From Nostoc sp. MS1 (GTDB lineage: Bacteria > Cyanobacteriota > Cyanobacteriia > Cyanobacteriales > Nostocaceae), in the NCBI RefSeq assembly GCF_019976755.1, contig NZ_AP023441.1:3407501-3471500 (forward strand): 64,000 nt of DNA, written 5' to 3'. This document shows, one piece after another, positions 25,836 to 34,845 of the stretch. Below the pieces are notes generated by a model. The model was not told the origin of the DNA. It saw nothing but the letters and a program-made list of their open reading frames with translations, and did not search any database. Within the stretch, counting starts at the first letter, position 1. Each line of letters opens with the position of its first letter. Made by a program: the position numbers and the translations under genes.

Positions 25836-26816
25836 CTAATGACTACCAACCAATTCTGGTTGTTGAAGTTTGTGTACTGGTATGTAGCTCATACCCCGGT
25901 CGAAGGATTTGAGGTTGCCAGCTTTGGCTTCTAAGAAGCGTTTGATATTCATGCTCTCAGCACCAAAGTCTTCTATTTGCAGCTTGCCGTGAGTGAATTG
26001 ACCTTCATTTTTCCAGAAGGTGATGCGATGGAGGATGAAACCAGTAGCTTCAGGGTCAGCGAAGGAGTAAGCGGCGGGGATGAGTAAGGCTACAGAACGT
26101 TGATAGAAGTTGTGTTCTGGATAGAAGTATTCTTCTTCTAGCAGGTAATACTTGCTGAGGCTATGGACACGTACCGAAATAGTAACTTTTTGGTCGTACT
26201 CGTCCAAGAAGTCTCCAGACTGACCGCTAAGTTCGCCTACAGGTCTGACTAAATGCGCCCATTCATCAATATTTTTGACTTCTTTTAAATATTCAACTCC
26301 CAGTTCTACAGGAGCATCTACATATATGGTATCGGTATTAATAAAGTAGCGTCCTTTGGCTGCTGTTTTCAAACCCTCTCTGCGTTCTAAATTAGCTTTA
26401 AGAGAACGACACTCAGAAGTATGCACGGTGTGAATACCCTGCATAATCATTTGTGTTTGCCGACCAGGATCAACAAAGCTTAACCAATGGAAGTACACAC
26501 CTTTTTCATCTGTTCCCGGTTCGATATATTCTGGGGGAAACAGTAGTACAGGATAAACTTGGAAATATTGATTATACTCTAACCCGCAATGCCACTCGAT
26601 ACCATAAAATAGCGGGCTTTCCAGTTTCTTAACGTGATAATATAAATTTCTATGATAACCGGATGCAGTTCCGAGCCAAGTATCTTCATCAATCTGTTCC
26701 TGCATCCGACTAAATAATGTCCAATCATCCAAATTTTTCAAACTGCAAAGATACTTGAATGCAGTTTCTGGTGATGTGGCAATATATGCGGATGTCGCAA
26801 ATGTATTTTTTTCCAC
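25836..26816 (-). CDS. scyC: ScyC, scytonemin monomer cyclase
   Basis: It catalyses the decarboxylative cyclisation of the ScyA beta-keto acid product to the tricyclic indole ketone in the cytosol. It has 326 residues, no signal peptide and no tag. The sequence looks like two tandem START/SRPBCC-like halves: SPETAFKYLCSLKNLDDWT at about residues 15-33 and DAPVELGVEYLKEVKNIDEWA at about 170-190 align as repeated openings. It is 122 bp downstream of scyB and 79 bp ahead of scyD. The call rests on position between scyB and scyD and on recognition of the family. Confidence 0.93.
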   Translation of the reverse strand: MEKNTFATSAYIATSPETAFKYLCSLKNLDDWTLFSRMQEQIDEDTWLGTASGYHRNLYYHVKKLESPLFYGIEWHCGLEYNQYFQVYPVLLFPPEYIEPGTDEKGVYFHWLSFVDPGRQTQMIMQGIHTVHTSECRSLKANLERREGLKTAAKGRYFINTDTIYVDAPVELGVEYLKEVKNIDEWAHLVRPVGELSGQSGDFLDEYDQKVTISVRVHSLSKYYLLEEEYFYPEHNFYQRSVALLIPAAYSFADPEATGFILHRITFWKNEGQFTHGKLQIEDFGAESMNIKRFLEAKAGNLKSFDRGMSYIPVHKLQQPELVGSH

Positions 26817-26938
26817 TGTTCGCTCCTCAAATTAATAGTTTTTGGCTCTCCAAATTTTAGATTTTAAATTTTGGATTGTTTTTGAGTGCAGTCAATCTAA
26901 AATATAAAATCCGAAATCTAGAATTGGTTGGCTCATGT

Positions 26939-28000
26939 CTATGCAGCTACGGGCTGTTTTTTACTAATTCTGGCCTTCAGGATTCTTTCATCTGCAAGAT
27001 GTTTGGAAGCATCATTTGTAGTAATGCTTTGCTGTTGAGCAATCTTAAAAATTGCTAACAGTGTGTCGTAAATATTATTGACTTGCTTGAAAGCTTTATC
27101 TTCGTCGTAGCCAATCATTTCGTTGTAAACGTTAATGATGCCGCCAGCATTAATTACATAATCAGGACAGTAGAGAATGTCTTTTTCTACTAATCTTTGA
27201 CCATGTAGGCGCTCATTTTCTAGTTGATTATTGGCTGCACCAGCAATAATTTTAGCTTGGATTTGGGGAATAGTTTGACTATTAATAATTCCCCCCATAG
27301 CGCAGGGGGCGAAGATATCTACGTTTTGTGAGTAAATTTCATCCGGTGCTACTACTGTAGCACCAAAACGCTGTTTTATTTCAGCAGTTTTTTCTGGACT
27401 AACATCAGCGACAATTAGTTGTACACCATGTTCATGTAGGTGGCGGCACAGGTTGCTACCTACATTTCCTAATCCTTGTACTGCAACCTTTAGCCCGTCT
27501 AATCGTTCAGTTTGCCAGCGAAATTTGACAGCAGCTTTTAGACCTAAAAATACACCTAAAGCTGTGATGGGAGCAGGGCCACCAGACTTCTCTTCTACAC
27601 CAACTACATGTTTAGTTTCTTGATAAATTGTGCGGACATCATCTGGTGTGATATTCATATCTTGCCCAGTGATAAAACGTCCTTTGAGACTTTCGACAAA
27701 GCGTCCATAAGCTCTCAACATCTCGTCAGTTTTATCTGCGGGATTAGCAATAATTACTGCTTTACCACCACCAGCAGGAATGTTAGCACAAGCTGCTTTG
27801 TAAGTCATGCCACGGCTGAGGCGCAAAGCATCTCTCAAAGCCGCTTCTTCATTCACATAAGGATAGAGTCTAGTGGCTCCCATTGCAGGGCCTAAGCTGG
27901 TGTCATGAATAGCAATGATAGCTCTAATATCTGGGTTTTTTCCATGACAATAGAGTACTTGCTCGTGACCCATTTCTCTAACTGTTTCAAATAGCTGCAT
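26939..28000 (-). CDS. scyB: ScyB, tryptophan dehydrogenase (Leu/Glu dehydrogenase family)
   Basis: It oxidatively deaminates L-tryptophan to indole-3-pyruvate with NAD+. It has 353 residues. The catalytic region is GGGKAVIIANPADKTDEMLRAYGRFVESLKGRFITGQDMNI, with the Lys in TYKAACANIPAGGGKAV, and the Rossmann fold opens with VQGLGNVGSNLCRHL near residue 185. The family resemblance is to leucine/valine dehydrogenases, modified for an aromatic substrate. A Shine-Dalgarno (AGGAA) precedes the ATG. It is separated from scyA by a 355-bp spacer, unusually long for a gene pair that acts in succession. Confidence 0.95.
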   Translation of the reverse strand: MQLFETVREMGHEQVLYCHGKNPDIRAIIAIHDTSLGPAMGATRLYPYVNEEAALRDALRLSRGMTYKAACANIPAGGGKAVIIANPADKTDEMLRAYGRFVESLKGRFITGQDMNITPDDVRTIYQETKHVVGVEEKSGGPAPITALGVFLGLKAAVKFRWQTERLDGLKVAVQGLGNVGSNLCRHLHEHGVQLIVADVSPEKTAEIKQRFGATVVAPDEIYSQNVDIFAPCAMGGIINSQTIPQIQAKIIAGAANNQLENERLHGQRLVEKDILYCPDYVINAGGIINVYNEMIGYDEDKAFKQVNNIYDTLLAIFKIAQQQSITTNDASKHLADERILKARISKKQPVAA

Positions 28001-28355
28001 TTTCCTTTCTCAATTTCAATTAATTTAGGGGAGGTAAAGAGAGTGACAAAATTTAGCTGTGGTTTTGGTAATTGGTAATGGGTAATCGGTAATAGTTAAA
28101 TCTATTTACTTATTACCCATGATCAATAAGACCAACGTTGGGAGAAATCTAGAGAGTGTGAAGAATTTTTGCGAAAAGGTTAGCTAATTTTGTCACTCTG
28201 TATAATTAGGGAGTTCAGAAATTGGAAGCTTGATGTTTGTCTTAAAAGCTGAAAATTTCTAACTTCATTGTTTTGGTTCTTGGTATGAATCGAGAAGCCC
28301 TCTTTTCATACCATCTTCTTGAGCGATCGCTTCAGACATATTTTTTGGCATCACA
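28001..28355. other. scyA-scyB spacer with long inverted repeat
   Basis: There is no gene in this 355-bp spacer. An inverted repeat has arms at 28040-28058 (AGAGTGACAAAATTTAGCT) and 28182-28199 (AGCTAATTTTGTCACTCT) that match except for one extra T. Between them lie four GGTAATN heptads (28067-28094) and their partial complement ATTACCCAT near 28120. The unit looks like either a small non-autonomous palindromic element or a large leader hairpin for scyB. Confidence 0.6.
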
Positions 28356-30269
28356 TCACACCAAGGGAAAAGATACTTGCTTGGTAGTAGTTGATTTGCC
28401 ATTGCCGTTGCCGTTAGTAGTAGACTTCACCCCTTGGGCAGCTAAACTCTTGTTCCGTCCGCCAGAAGGTGCGGGACGATCTGCGTCAATGATGACATCG
28501 ACAACAAAGGGGCCTTCAGCTGCGATCGCTTGTTGTAAAGCCGTCTCTAAATCAGACTCGTTCATAACAGCAATCCCATCTGCACCCATACCACGGGCAA
28601 TCATGGCAAAGTTTGCAGGAGGAATCTCTGCATCTGCGCCCTTCATTCCCAGTACCTTCATGCCTTGGTAGCACATATTGTATCGGGCATCGTTGAGGAC
28701 AATCCAAATCGCCGGAATCTTGTACTTGACGGCTGTGCTGATTTCGTTATTCATCAGCATTGCTCCATCGCCTACAATCGCAACAGCTTTACCGTTCCGT
28801 GCTTGCGCTGCACCCACAACACCTGTAGCTGCATGACCCATTGCACCTACTCCAGTGCTAACACGGTAACGATTGGCTTCATTAAACCGTAAACAATGAG
28901 TAGACCAAGTAAATGAGTTACCACACTCCGCCAAAACTATAGCGTCGCTACCTTCAACAATAATTTTTTGGATAGCCGCCATCAATGCTTCAGGACGCAC
29001 TGGATAGTCTGCGCCGTCTGGAATGGGATCAAGTTGGGGACGAGGTAAAGACAAATTACCAGGAGGTAAAGACAAATTACCAGAACGGGGAGTTTCTGGT
29101 AAGTATTGCAAAAGATCCTGCAAATAGGTCTTGATGTCAGCTTGAATCGAGAAGGTATTGGCGTGGGGATAAGCTACACCAGGAACTTCTGGGTCGATAT
29201 CTACATGGACAAAGCCCTGTGCTGGAATCATCGTTGGACTCCAGAAAGAAGTAGGTTCACCTAAGCGAGTTCCTAATACCAGAGTACGGGCTGGGGTTTG
29301 CTCCTCCATGTAGGTAATGACGGAAGCATCACCACCCAATCCTGTCACACCCACAAATTGAGGATGGTCTTCTGGAAAGATGCCTTTACCACGAGGTGAG
29401 CAAAAAACGGCTGCGCCTGTTCTCTCTGCCAATTGACGAATTTCTTCGGCCGCATGACGCGCACCGAAACCAACCCAGATGGCGAAGGGTTCGGAGAATA
29501 GTAACTCTGCGGATTTGGCAATCTTTTCTTTGCGAGCAGTTACCTGATAAGCCGCTACATTCAACTCCGGCCAAGATATACCTTCAACCAAACTTGTCTG
29601 TACACCTGTAGGAATACTGATGTGGGCGACAAATCCCCCTGGTTGGGCTAAACCCAAAGCCAGTTTGCGGAAAATTTGTGGTAGTTGGGCGGCTGATTCT
29701 ACGGTGATAGCGTAGTTGAACAATACGCCAGGGGTGAACATACCTCCACTGGGTAAGGTGTAGCTACTGGTTTCTTGAATTGCCCAGCGTCCACGTTGAG
29801 GCGATGAGGTACAAGCAGACAACAGAATCACCTTTGCACCTTCACCACGGGCAGCGAATAAGCCTGTGAGAGCATTGGTAATACCTGGCCCGGCTGTTGT
29901 AAATACCACCGTAGGATGATTATTTGCAAAGTAAGCTTCAGTAGCAGCAAAGGCGGCTCCTGCTTCGTGGCGGAAGTTCAACACTTGCAGGGCGCTATTG
30001 GATAAGGCATTCCACAAACTAGCCATAGCCCCGCCAGCTACACCAAAGGCACTAGATACACCCAAGTTAACCAGCATCTGCACGATAGCATCGGCAACTG
30101 AGAGCGTAGAGTTATCATCCTGGGCAAACAACGGTTGAATTTCTATATCGTTCAACTCACGGGAGTCGTGAGATAGAGATTCTACATATTGACTGCCGTC
30201 TGTGGGTAATTCTTTGTACAGCTCACCAGTGAGAATCTGGGAGTTGGAATCAGTATATTTTTGACTCAT
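28356..30269 (-). CDS. scyA: ScyA, thiamin-diphosphate-dependent acyloin synthase
   Basis: It couples indole-3-pyruvate and p-hydroxyphenylpyruvate to the beta-keto acid precursor of scytonemin. It has 637 residues and acetolactate synthase architecture: a 60-residue N-terminal extension, catalytic Glu in RHEAGAAFAATEAYF, a middle FAD-type domain, and the ThDP/Mg site AIVGDGAMLMNNEISTAVKYKIPAIWIVLNDARYN. It has a low-complexity C-tail (GNGNGKSTTTK). It is the first gene of the minus-strand locus, divergent from the two-component genes. It is a paralogue of IlvB at 48582-50486. Confidence 0.95.
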   Translation of the reverse strand: MSQKYTDSNSQILTGELYKELPTDGSQYVESLSHDSRELNDIEIQPLFAQDDNSTLSVADAIVQMLVNLGVSSAFGVAGGAMASLWNALSNSALQVLNFRHEAGAAFAATEAYFANNHPTVVFTTAGPGITNALTGLFAARGEGAKVILLSACTSSPQRGRWAIQETSSYTLPSGGMFTPGVLFNYAITVESAAQLPQIFRKLALGLAQPGGFVAHISIPTGVQTSLVEGISWPELNVAAYQVTARKEKIAKSAELLFSEPFAIWVGFGARHAAEEIRQLAERTGAAVFCSPRGKGIFPEDHPQFVGVTGLGGDASVITYMEEQTPARTLVLGTRLGEPTSFWSPTMIPAQGFVHVDIDPEVPGVAYPHANTFSIQADIKTYLQDLLQYLPETPRSGNLSLPPGNLSLPRPQLDPIPDGADYPVRPEALMAAIQKIIVEGSDAIVLAECGNSFTWSTHCLRFNEANRYRVSTGVGAMGHAATGVVGAAQARNGKAVAIVGDGAMLMNNEISTAVKYKIPAIWIVLNDARYNMCYQGMKVLGMKGADAEIPPANFAMIARGMGADGIAVMNESDLETALQQAIAAEGPFVVDVIIDADRPAPSGGRNKSLAAQGVKSTTNGNGNGKSTTTKQVSFPLV

Positions 30270-30310
30270 TTGGGTTCACTAAATTCCAGAAAATTGCACA
30301 AGATTCTCTA

Positions 30311-30346
30311 GGCTATACTTAGCCGTAGGGAAAAATTTAATGTCAA
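30311..30346 (-). promoter_or_regulatory. Candidate scyA promoter with overlapping palindrome
   Basis: On the minus strand a TTGACA hexamer (30341-30346) lies about 70 bases upstream of the scyA ATG. Some 16-17 bases further on is GGCTAAGTATAGCC (30311-30324), a perfect palindrome with 5-bp arms, at the place where a -10 box or operator would be. No good TATAAT match is present, which would fit an activator-dependent promoter. This is inference from position only. Confidence 0.35.
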
Positions 30347-30597
30347 GAAACTTGTGCTTGTAATATTAGCCAGTTTGGGCTGAGGCAGTAGTAGAGGTTA
30401 TGAAGCAGCTTTACAGCCCAGATGAAAAAACTTTTTAAAAAAACACTTTGGTACTTATGAATACAAGATTACGAGAAATTAACACTAGCTTGCAATGAAG
30501 AATCTTTTGATTGCAGTTACCAATTCTTTCGCAATTGTCCGCATAACTACATTTTTGACAAAATCTAGCAAACTCTCTGGACATCTTGCACTATTTG

Positions 30598-30621
30598 TTA
30601 AGTTATGTCACATTAACTTAA
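30598..30621. promoter_or_regulatory. Perfect inverted repeat in the scy control region
   Basis: TTAAGTTA, an 8-bp spacer TGTCACAT, then TAACTTAA make a dyad about 330 bp from the scyA start. Its size and symmetry suit a dimeric regulator. No binding evidence can be seen. Confidence 0.4.
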
Positions 30622-31346
30622 GAAAATAATTATTTACTAGCCTTTATTTGGTAAGTAATTATGCTCAGTATTCCGTAGCGTTCGCAAACTTATTCGATGT
30701 AAATCGAACTTGTTTATCTGGTGCTATTGCTGAGGCAAAGTCAACTATAGTTGATGAAAGAAGCAACCTAAATTTTTGAGTTTGCTTTAGAAGTTAGTCA
30801 TAAATCACTGTAATTAAAATATGACAATTGCGACACTAAGTTTAATCTAATTTTTGCTGTGTTCTGCCAAACTCCATGTCTCATATCATTCGACAGACAT
30901 CTTGTTAAAAGTAGTTGGAAACATAGACAAGTTTTTTAAATAACAAAATGTATGCCTTACGATAGATAGCTTTTTTATAGTTAGAGATAGATTGAGGGTA
31001 ATGTATTACTAATGACAGATGAATAACCTGATACATCCATATTAGATTCCTGAGTAATTAGTTTAAGAATAATTAAGGAGACATAGCTATTGAGTAAATA
31101 ATTGCCAATCTAGGCGAAATCTATAAACTATCTGATTTGACTAGAGCGCTGACTTCTAGAGGTATATAAAAAGAAATAAGTAAAAAGGAATATAGTTTAT
31201 TTAAGCTTTACACAAACTGAACATAAGCTTCATCTAAGAAATATATATCAGCCCATAATTGGTTGTTGGTAAACCATAAATGAATATGCTGCCTTTCTTC
31301 ATGTCAATACATAAAAATCAAAGCTGTTTTGGAGTTCTAAAACGTA

Positions 31347-33260
31347 ATGACTATCCAGTCAAAATTAGAATTTAAGTTTGCTCATTTTTTGATAAACAAC
31401 ATTGTAGAAACAGCCTTTTGTTTAGGCGAAGACTGGCAATTTCTCTATGTTAATGATGCAGCTTGTCGCATGACTGAATATTCTCGTGAAGAGTTATTGA
31501 CGATGAATTTGCAAGATTTAGACATAGATTTTTCTCTACGTAATTGGGCTGAAATTCAATCACAAGATTCCTATACATTTAAAACTCGATACCGTGCTAA
31601 GAGTGGTAGGAGTTTGTTGGTAGAGACTTCGTTAACTTTTATAGAGGAACAAGGAAGAAAGTTTAGTTGCGCTTTTGTGCAGGAAAAGAGTAATGAAATA
31701 GTAGATTTAAGTATAGAAAAGTGGCTCAATGAATTAAGAGATGCTAACAACAATCTGCAACAACAAGTTGCGGAATTAAAGAAAAAAGAGGTAAATTTAG
31801 AAACATCCCTATCCGTCCTCAGTTCGACTCTTGAATCAACTGCGATCGGCATTGTTTCTATTAACTTTGAAGGTGATATTCTTAACTATAATCAAAAATT
31901 TGCCGAGATGTGGAAAATTCCACAGGCTTTAATACTATCTAAGAAATGTCCTAGATGTAAGGCTTTCTTTGAGAGCCAAATAAAAGACCCAGAAACTTTT
32001 AATAGGATGATTTGGGAAGTTTCTAGCACATCGGATATGGAAAGTTACGATGTTTTAGAATTAAAAGATGGTAGGGTTTTCGCTCACTATTCTCAGCCGC
32101 AAAGACTTGGAGAGAAGATAATAGGTAGAGTCTGGAGTCTTTGGGATATTACTAAATCTAGGCAGACAGAGGAAGCATTACGGTTAAATGAAGCAAGATT
32201 TCGCGCTTTGGCTGAGACTAGTGATGCTAGCACTTTCCTTATACAAGGTACACAATTTTGTTATGTTAATCCGGCAGTACAAGTACTGACGGGCTATACC
32301 AGAGAAGAGCTTTTGAGTGGCTTTGATATTCGCCGATTAATTAAACAAAGAAAAGGTCGGCAGATACGTAATTCAGCTAAAGCCACTAACTTTGAGTATC
32401 AAGAAATCACTATTCTCACTAAAAATGGTGCGGAACGTTGGTTAGCTTGTGCGGTTACAGTTCTAAGTAGCACGATAGATTTCCAAGGTAAATCTGTGGA
32501 GATGATTACAGCTATTGATATCACAGATTACAAACAAGCTGAATCAGAACTTAACCAAGCTTTAGAACAGGCAAAACACCTTGGTGAATTAAGAGCAAGT
32601 TTCCTTTCGATGGTCTGTCATCAATTCCGTAATCCTTTAAATATAGTGTCTTTCTCAAATAATTTAATCAAACGATATCTTGATGCACAAACTGAGGAGA
32701 CAGTACAACCAATACTCGATCAAGTTCAACTATCCATAGAACAACTCAACCAAATGTTGGATGATATGTTGTTCTTTGCCAGAACAGAAGCCGCAAAGTT
32801 GAAGCTTGAACCAAGCCAATTTGAATTAGTGGAGTTTTGTCATGATTTAGTTGCACAAATGCAAATGGGTAATTTTACTAATTTAATTCATTTTATCAGT
32901 CAAGAAAATTACTTGAGAGTTTGGATGGATAAGAATATATTAGATTCTATTCTCAAGAATTTGCTCGATAATGCTATCAAATATTCTCCCTCTGGTAGTA
33001 TGGTAGAGTTGAAACTTTTCCGTAACAATGAAAAGGTAGTTTTCAAGGTCAAAGATAGTGGAATTGGCATTTCCTTACAAGACCAAAAACGACTATTTGA
33101 ACCATTTTACCGAGGCAACAATGTTGATAACATTCCAGGTACTGGACTGGGGCTGTCGATTGTTAAAACGCTGGTAGATTTACATAGTGGTCAGATTGCT
33201 GTAGAAAGCAAAATTGGTGTAGGTACAACATTTACTGTCATGTTGCCATACAGGATATAA
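31347..33260 (+). CDS. Multi-PAS sensor histidine kinase (scytonemin two-component system)
   Basis: It has 637 residues and no transmembrane segment, so it is a cytosolic sensor. Three PAS-like domains occupy about 15-125, 155-270 and 280-400; a coiled-coil linker (LRDANNNLQQQVAELKKKEVNLE) joins the first two. The H-box is SFLSMVCHQFRNPLN with phospho-accepting His425, followed by the N box NLLDNAIKYSP, G1 KDSGIGIS, F LFEPFYRG and G2 GTGLGLSIVK. The kinase is complete. It is divergent from scyA and 108 bp ahead of the response regulator. The same arrangement in N. punctiforme (Npun_F1277/F1278) controls scytonemin induction. Confidence 0.92.
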   Translation: MTIQSKLEFKFAHFLINNIVETAFCLGEDWQFLYVNDAACRMTEYSREELLTMNLQDLDIDFSLRNWAEIQSQDSYTFKTRYRAKSGRSLLVETSLTFIEEQGRKFSCAFVQEKSNEIVDLSIEKWLNELRDANNNLQQQVAELKKKEVNLETSLSVLSSTLESTAIGIVSINFEGDILNYNQKFAEMWKIPQALILSKKCPRCKAFFESQIKDPETFNRMIWEVSSTSDMESYDVLELKDGRVFAHYSQPQRLGEKIIGRVWSLWDITKSRQTEEALRLNEARFRALAETSDASTFLIQGTQFCYVNPAVQVLTGYTREELLSGFDIRRLIKQRKGRQIRNSAKATNFEYQEITILTKNGAERWLACAVTVLSSTIDFQGKSVEMITAIDITDYKQAESELNQALEQAKHLGELRASFLSMVCHQFRNPLNIVSFSNNLIKRYLDAQTEETVQPILDQVQLSIEQLNQMLDDMLFFARTEAAKLKLEPSQFELVEFCHDLVAQMQMGNFTNLIHFISQENYLRVWMDKNILDSILKNLLDNAIKYSPSGSMVELKLFRNNEKVVFKVKDSGIGISLQDQKRLFEPFYRGNNVDNIPGTGLGLSIVKTLVDLHSGQIAVESKIGVGTTFTVMLPYRI

Positions 33261-33368
33261 ATCTCATTGCTTCCAACTTATAAAAGTTAAATTTATTACT
33301 TAACATTTATGAAGTGGAATTAATGAATATTGACCAAAGCTGAATGCAGATATTGGTGAGGAATATTA

Positions 33369-34226
33369 ATGCAAACTTCTATTTACGGAAAAACAATGCA
33401 GGAATCATCACATACAATTCTAGTCATTGAAGACGATACAATTACCCGCAATCTCTACTTAAAGGGATTAAAAATTGAAGGGTTCGATGCAATAGGTGCT
33501 GAGAATGGTATGGTGGGTATTCAAAAAGCACAAGAGTATTTACCCGATATAGTTGTTTGCGATATTATGATGCCGCAAATGGATGGCTATGCTGTTCTCA
33601 CTGCACTCCGCCAAGATCCCCGCACTGCACCTATTCCCCTAATTTTTTTGAGTGCTAGTGATACTAGGGGAGATATTCGCAAAGGTATGGAATTAGGGGC
33701 TGATGATTATATTACTAAACCCTCTACCCTAGATGAATTACTCAAAGCGATCGCCGTTCGCTTACGCAAGCAAGCATCTCTGCAAAATTGGTGCAATAAT
33801 CTCCTCCCCAAAAACGTAAAACCTTCACCCACAGGCAATCCTGAACCAGCGACTCCTACAGAACCTCAGTCAATTTTTCCCGCCGTTCCTCAATTGAAAG
33901 AAGTGTTTGACTTCATTGAGGCTTACTTTCACCAAGGAATTACTCTATGTGATGTAGCTGCTGCTGTTGGTTACTCTCCGGCTTATTTAACTAATCGTGT
34001 AGCCAAGCAAACAGGAGATACTATCAATAACTGGATTGTCAAACGTCGTATGGCTGAGGCTCGTCGTTTACTACAAAATAGTGATGAGACAGTAGAGCAA
34101 ATTTCTCGCTCGTTAGGTTATCAACACGTTTGTCATTTCTCCCGCCAATTTCGTCAACATAATGGTTTACCGCCCCATGCTTGGCGGTTATGTTATAAGC
34201 AAAAACAGGAATTAGTGAAAATTTAA
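33369..34226 (+). CDS. Response regulator with AraC-type DNA-binding domain
   Basis: It has 285 residues. The receiver domain (about 15-135) has acidic EDD at 21-23, phospho-acceptor Asp65 in VVCDIMMPQMDG and Lys117 in DDYITKPS. A Pro-rich linker follows, then an AraC-type double HTH (about 185-275) with VAAAVGYSPAYLTNRVAKQTG and ISRSLGYQHVCHFSRQFRQHNG. GAGG precedes the ATG at 33369, which supports that start over the ATG nine codons later. It is the likely transcriptional activator of scyA and following genes. Its N. punctiforme counterpart has been reported as essential for scytonemin synthesis. Confidence 0.92.
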   Translation: MQTSIYGKTMQESSHTILVIEDDTITRNLYLKGLKIEGFDAIGAENGMVGIQKAQEYLPDIVVCDIMMPQMDGYAVLTALRQDPRTAPIPLIFLSASDTRGDIRKGMELGADDYITKPSTLDELLKAIAVRLRKQASLQNWCNNLLPKNVKPSPTGNPEPATPTEPQSIFPAVPQLKEVFDFIEAYFHQGITLCDVAAAVGYSPAYLTNRVAKQTGDTINNWIVKRRMAEARRLLQNSDETVEQISRSLGYQHVCHFSRQFRQHNGLPPHAWRLCYKQKQELVKI

Positions 34227-34845
34227 AAATTAGTCCATAGTCCATAGTTTGACTTCTCTGGATGAGCAAAATTCATCTCATTAATTAGTAATGTCCTAAA
34301 TCTTACATAGCTAATTTGTTTGTGATTTTATTAAGTATGAAATCACTAAATTAATGTATTGATAATTTTCTCTTTTGCAACCTACATCTAAAGTTAAATC
34401 TGATTAAAGGTTATGCCCCTTCTGGAGATAGAGGGCTAAAGAGTTTATTTGAAGTTAAATTAAGTGCATTGACTGTTTCACACTCAAGTTAGCTCCTAAA
34501 GAAGTATCTTGGGAGCTTTATTCATAAGTGTTGAAGTGTTGTTTAAGCTGATGATATTTCTGGAGGTTTGTGATTGGTAATTGTGAAAAGTAATTATTTA
34601 ATAGCTATCACCTATGAGTAAGTAAATTTTACTGAGGATTATATTTTGTTTAGCTATTTTAAAATTAGCAGGATCACTTTACCTGAATTTCATATTAATA
34701 CTTTGTTGATACTTTTTTGAGTATTCTTAACATTTCTCAACTTTTTTATTGAGGTTGGATAAAACCACCACAAAGCAGACAGTAAAACTGGTTTGCAACT
34801 GATAAATATTGACGAATTTTAGATTAAGTCGTAGGAGTAAGATTT
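34227..34845. other. Spacer with a hairpin downstream of the response regulator
   Basis: There is no gene in 619 bp. A stem-loop at 34491-34517 (AGCTCC..AAGA AGTA TCTT.GGAGCT) is followed by TTTATT and may be a weak plus-strand terminator, although it lies 265 bp past the stop. The rest is AT-rich and featureless. Confidence 0.45.
34491..34522 (+). terminator. Weak terminator-like hairpin
   Basis: AGCTCC and GGAGCT arms plus an inner AAGA/TCTT stem around AGTA, then TTTATT. It is a reasonable end for the two-component transcript but distant from it and with a poor T-run. Confidence 0.4.

Larger units (their letters stand above)
30270..31346. other. Divergent control region between scyA and the two-component genes
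   Basis: This 1,077-bp AT-rich region has no plausible gene on either strand. It must hold the scyA promoter (minus) and the kinase promoter (plus). The visible signals are a TTGACA hexamer and palindrome close to scyA and a perfect inverted repeat at 30598-30621, listed separately. I cannot identify the response-regulator binding site. Confidence 0.6.

Noticed and set aside
28273..28671. Plus-strand open frame overlapping the scyA end
   Set aside because: It is antisense to the conserved C-terminal part of ScyA and has no matching family features.
30661..30690. CGTAGCGTTCGCAAAC piece as a regulatory site
   Set aside because: It is a degenerate copy of the GCTACGCGAACG repeat family seen at 56155-56190, so a repeat explanation is simpler.
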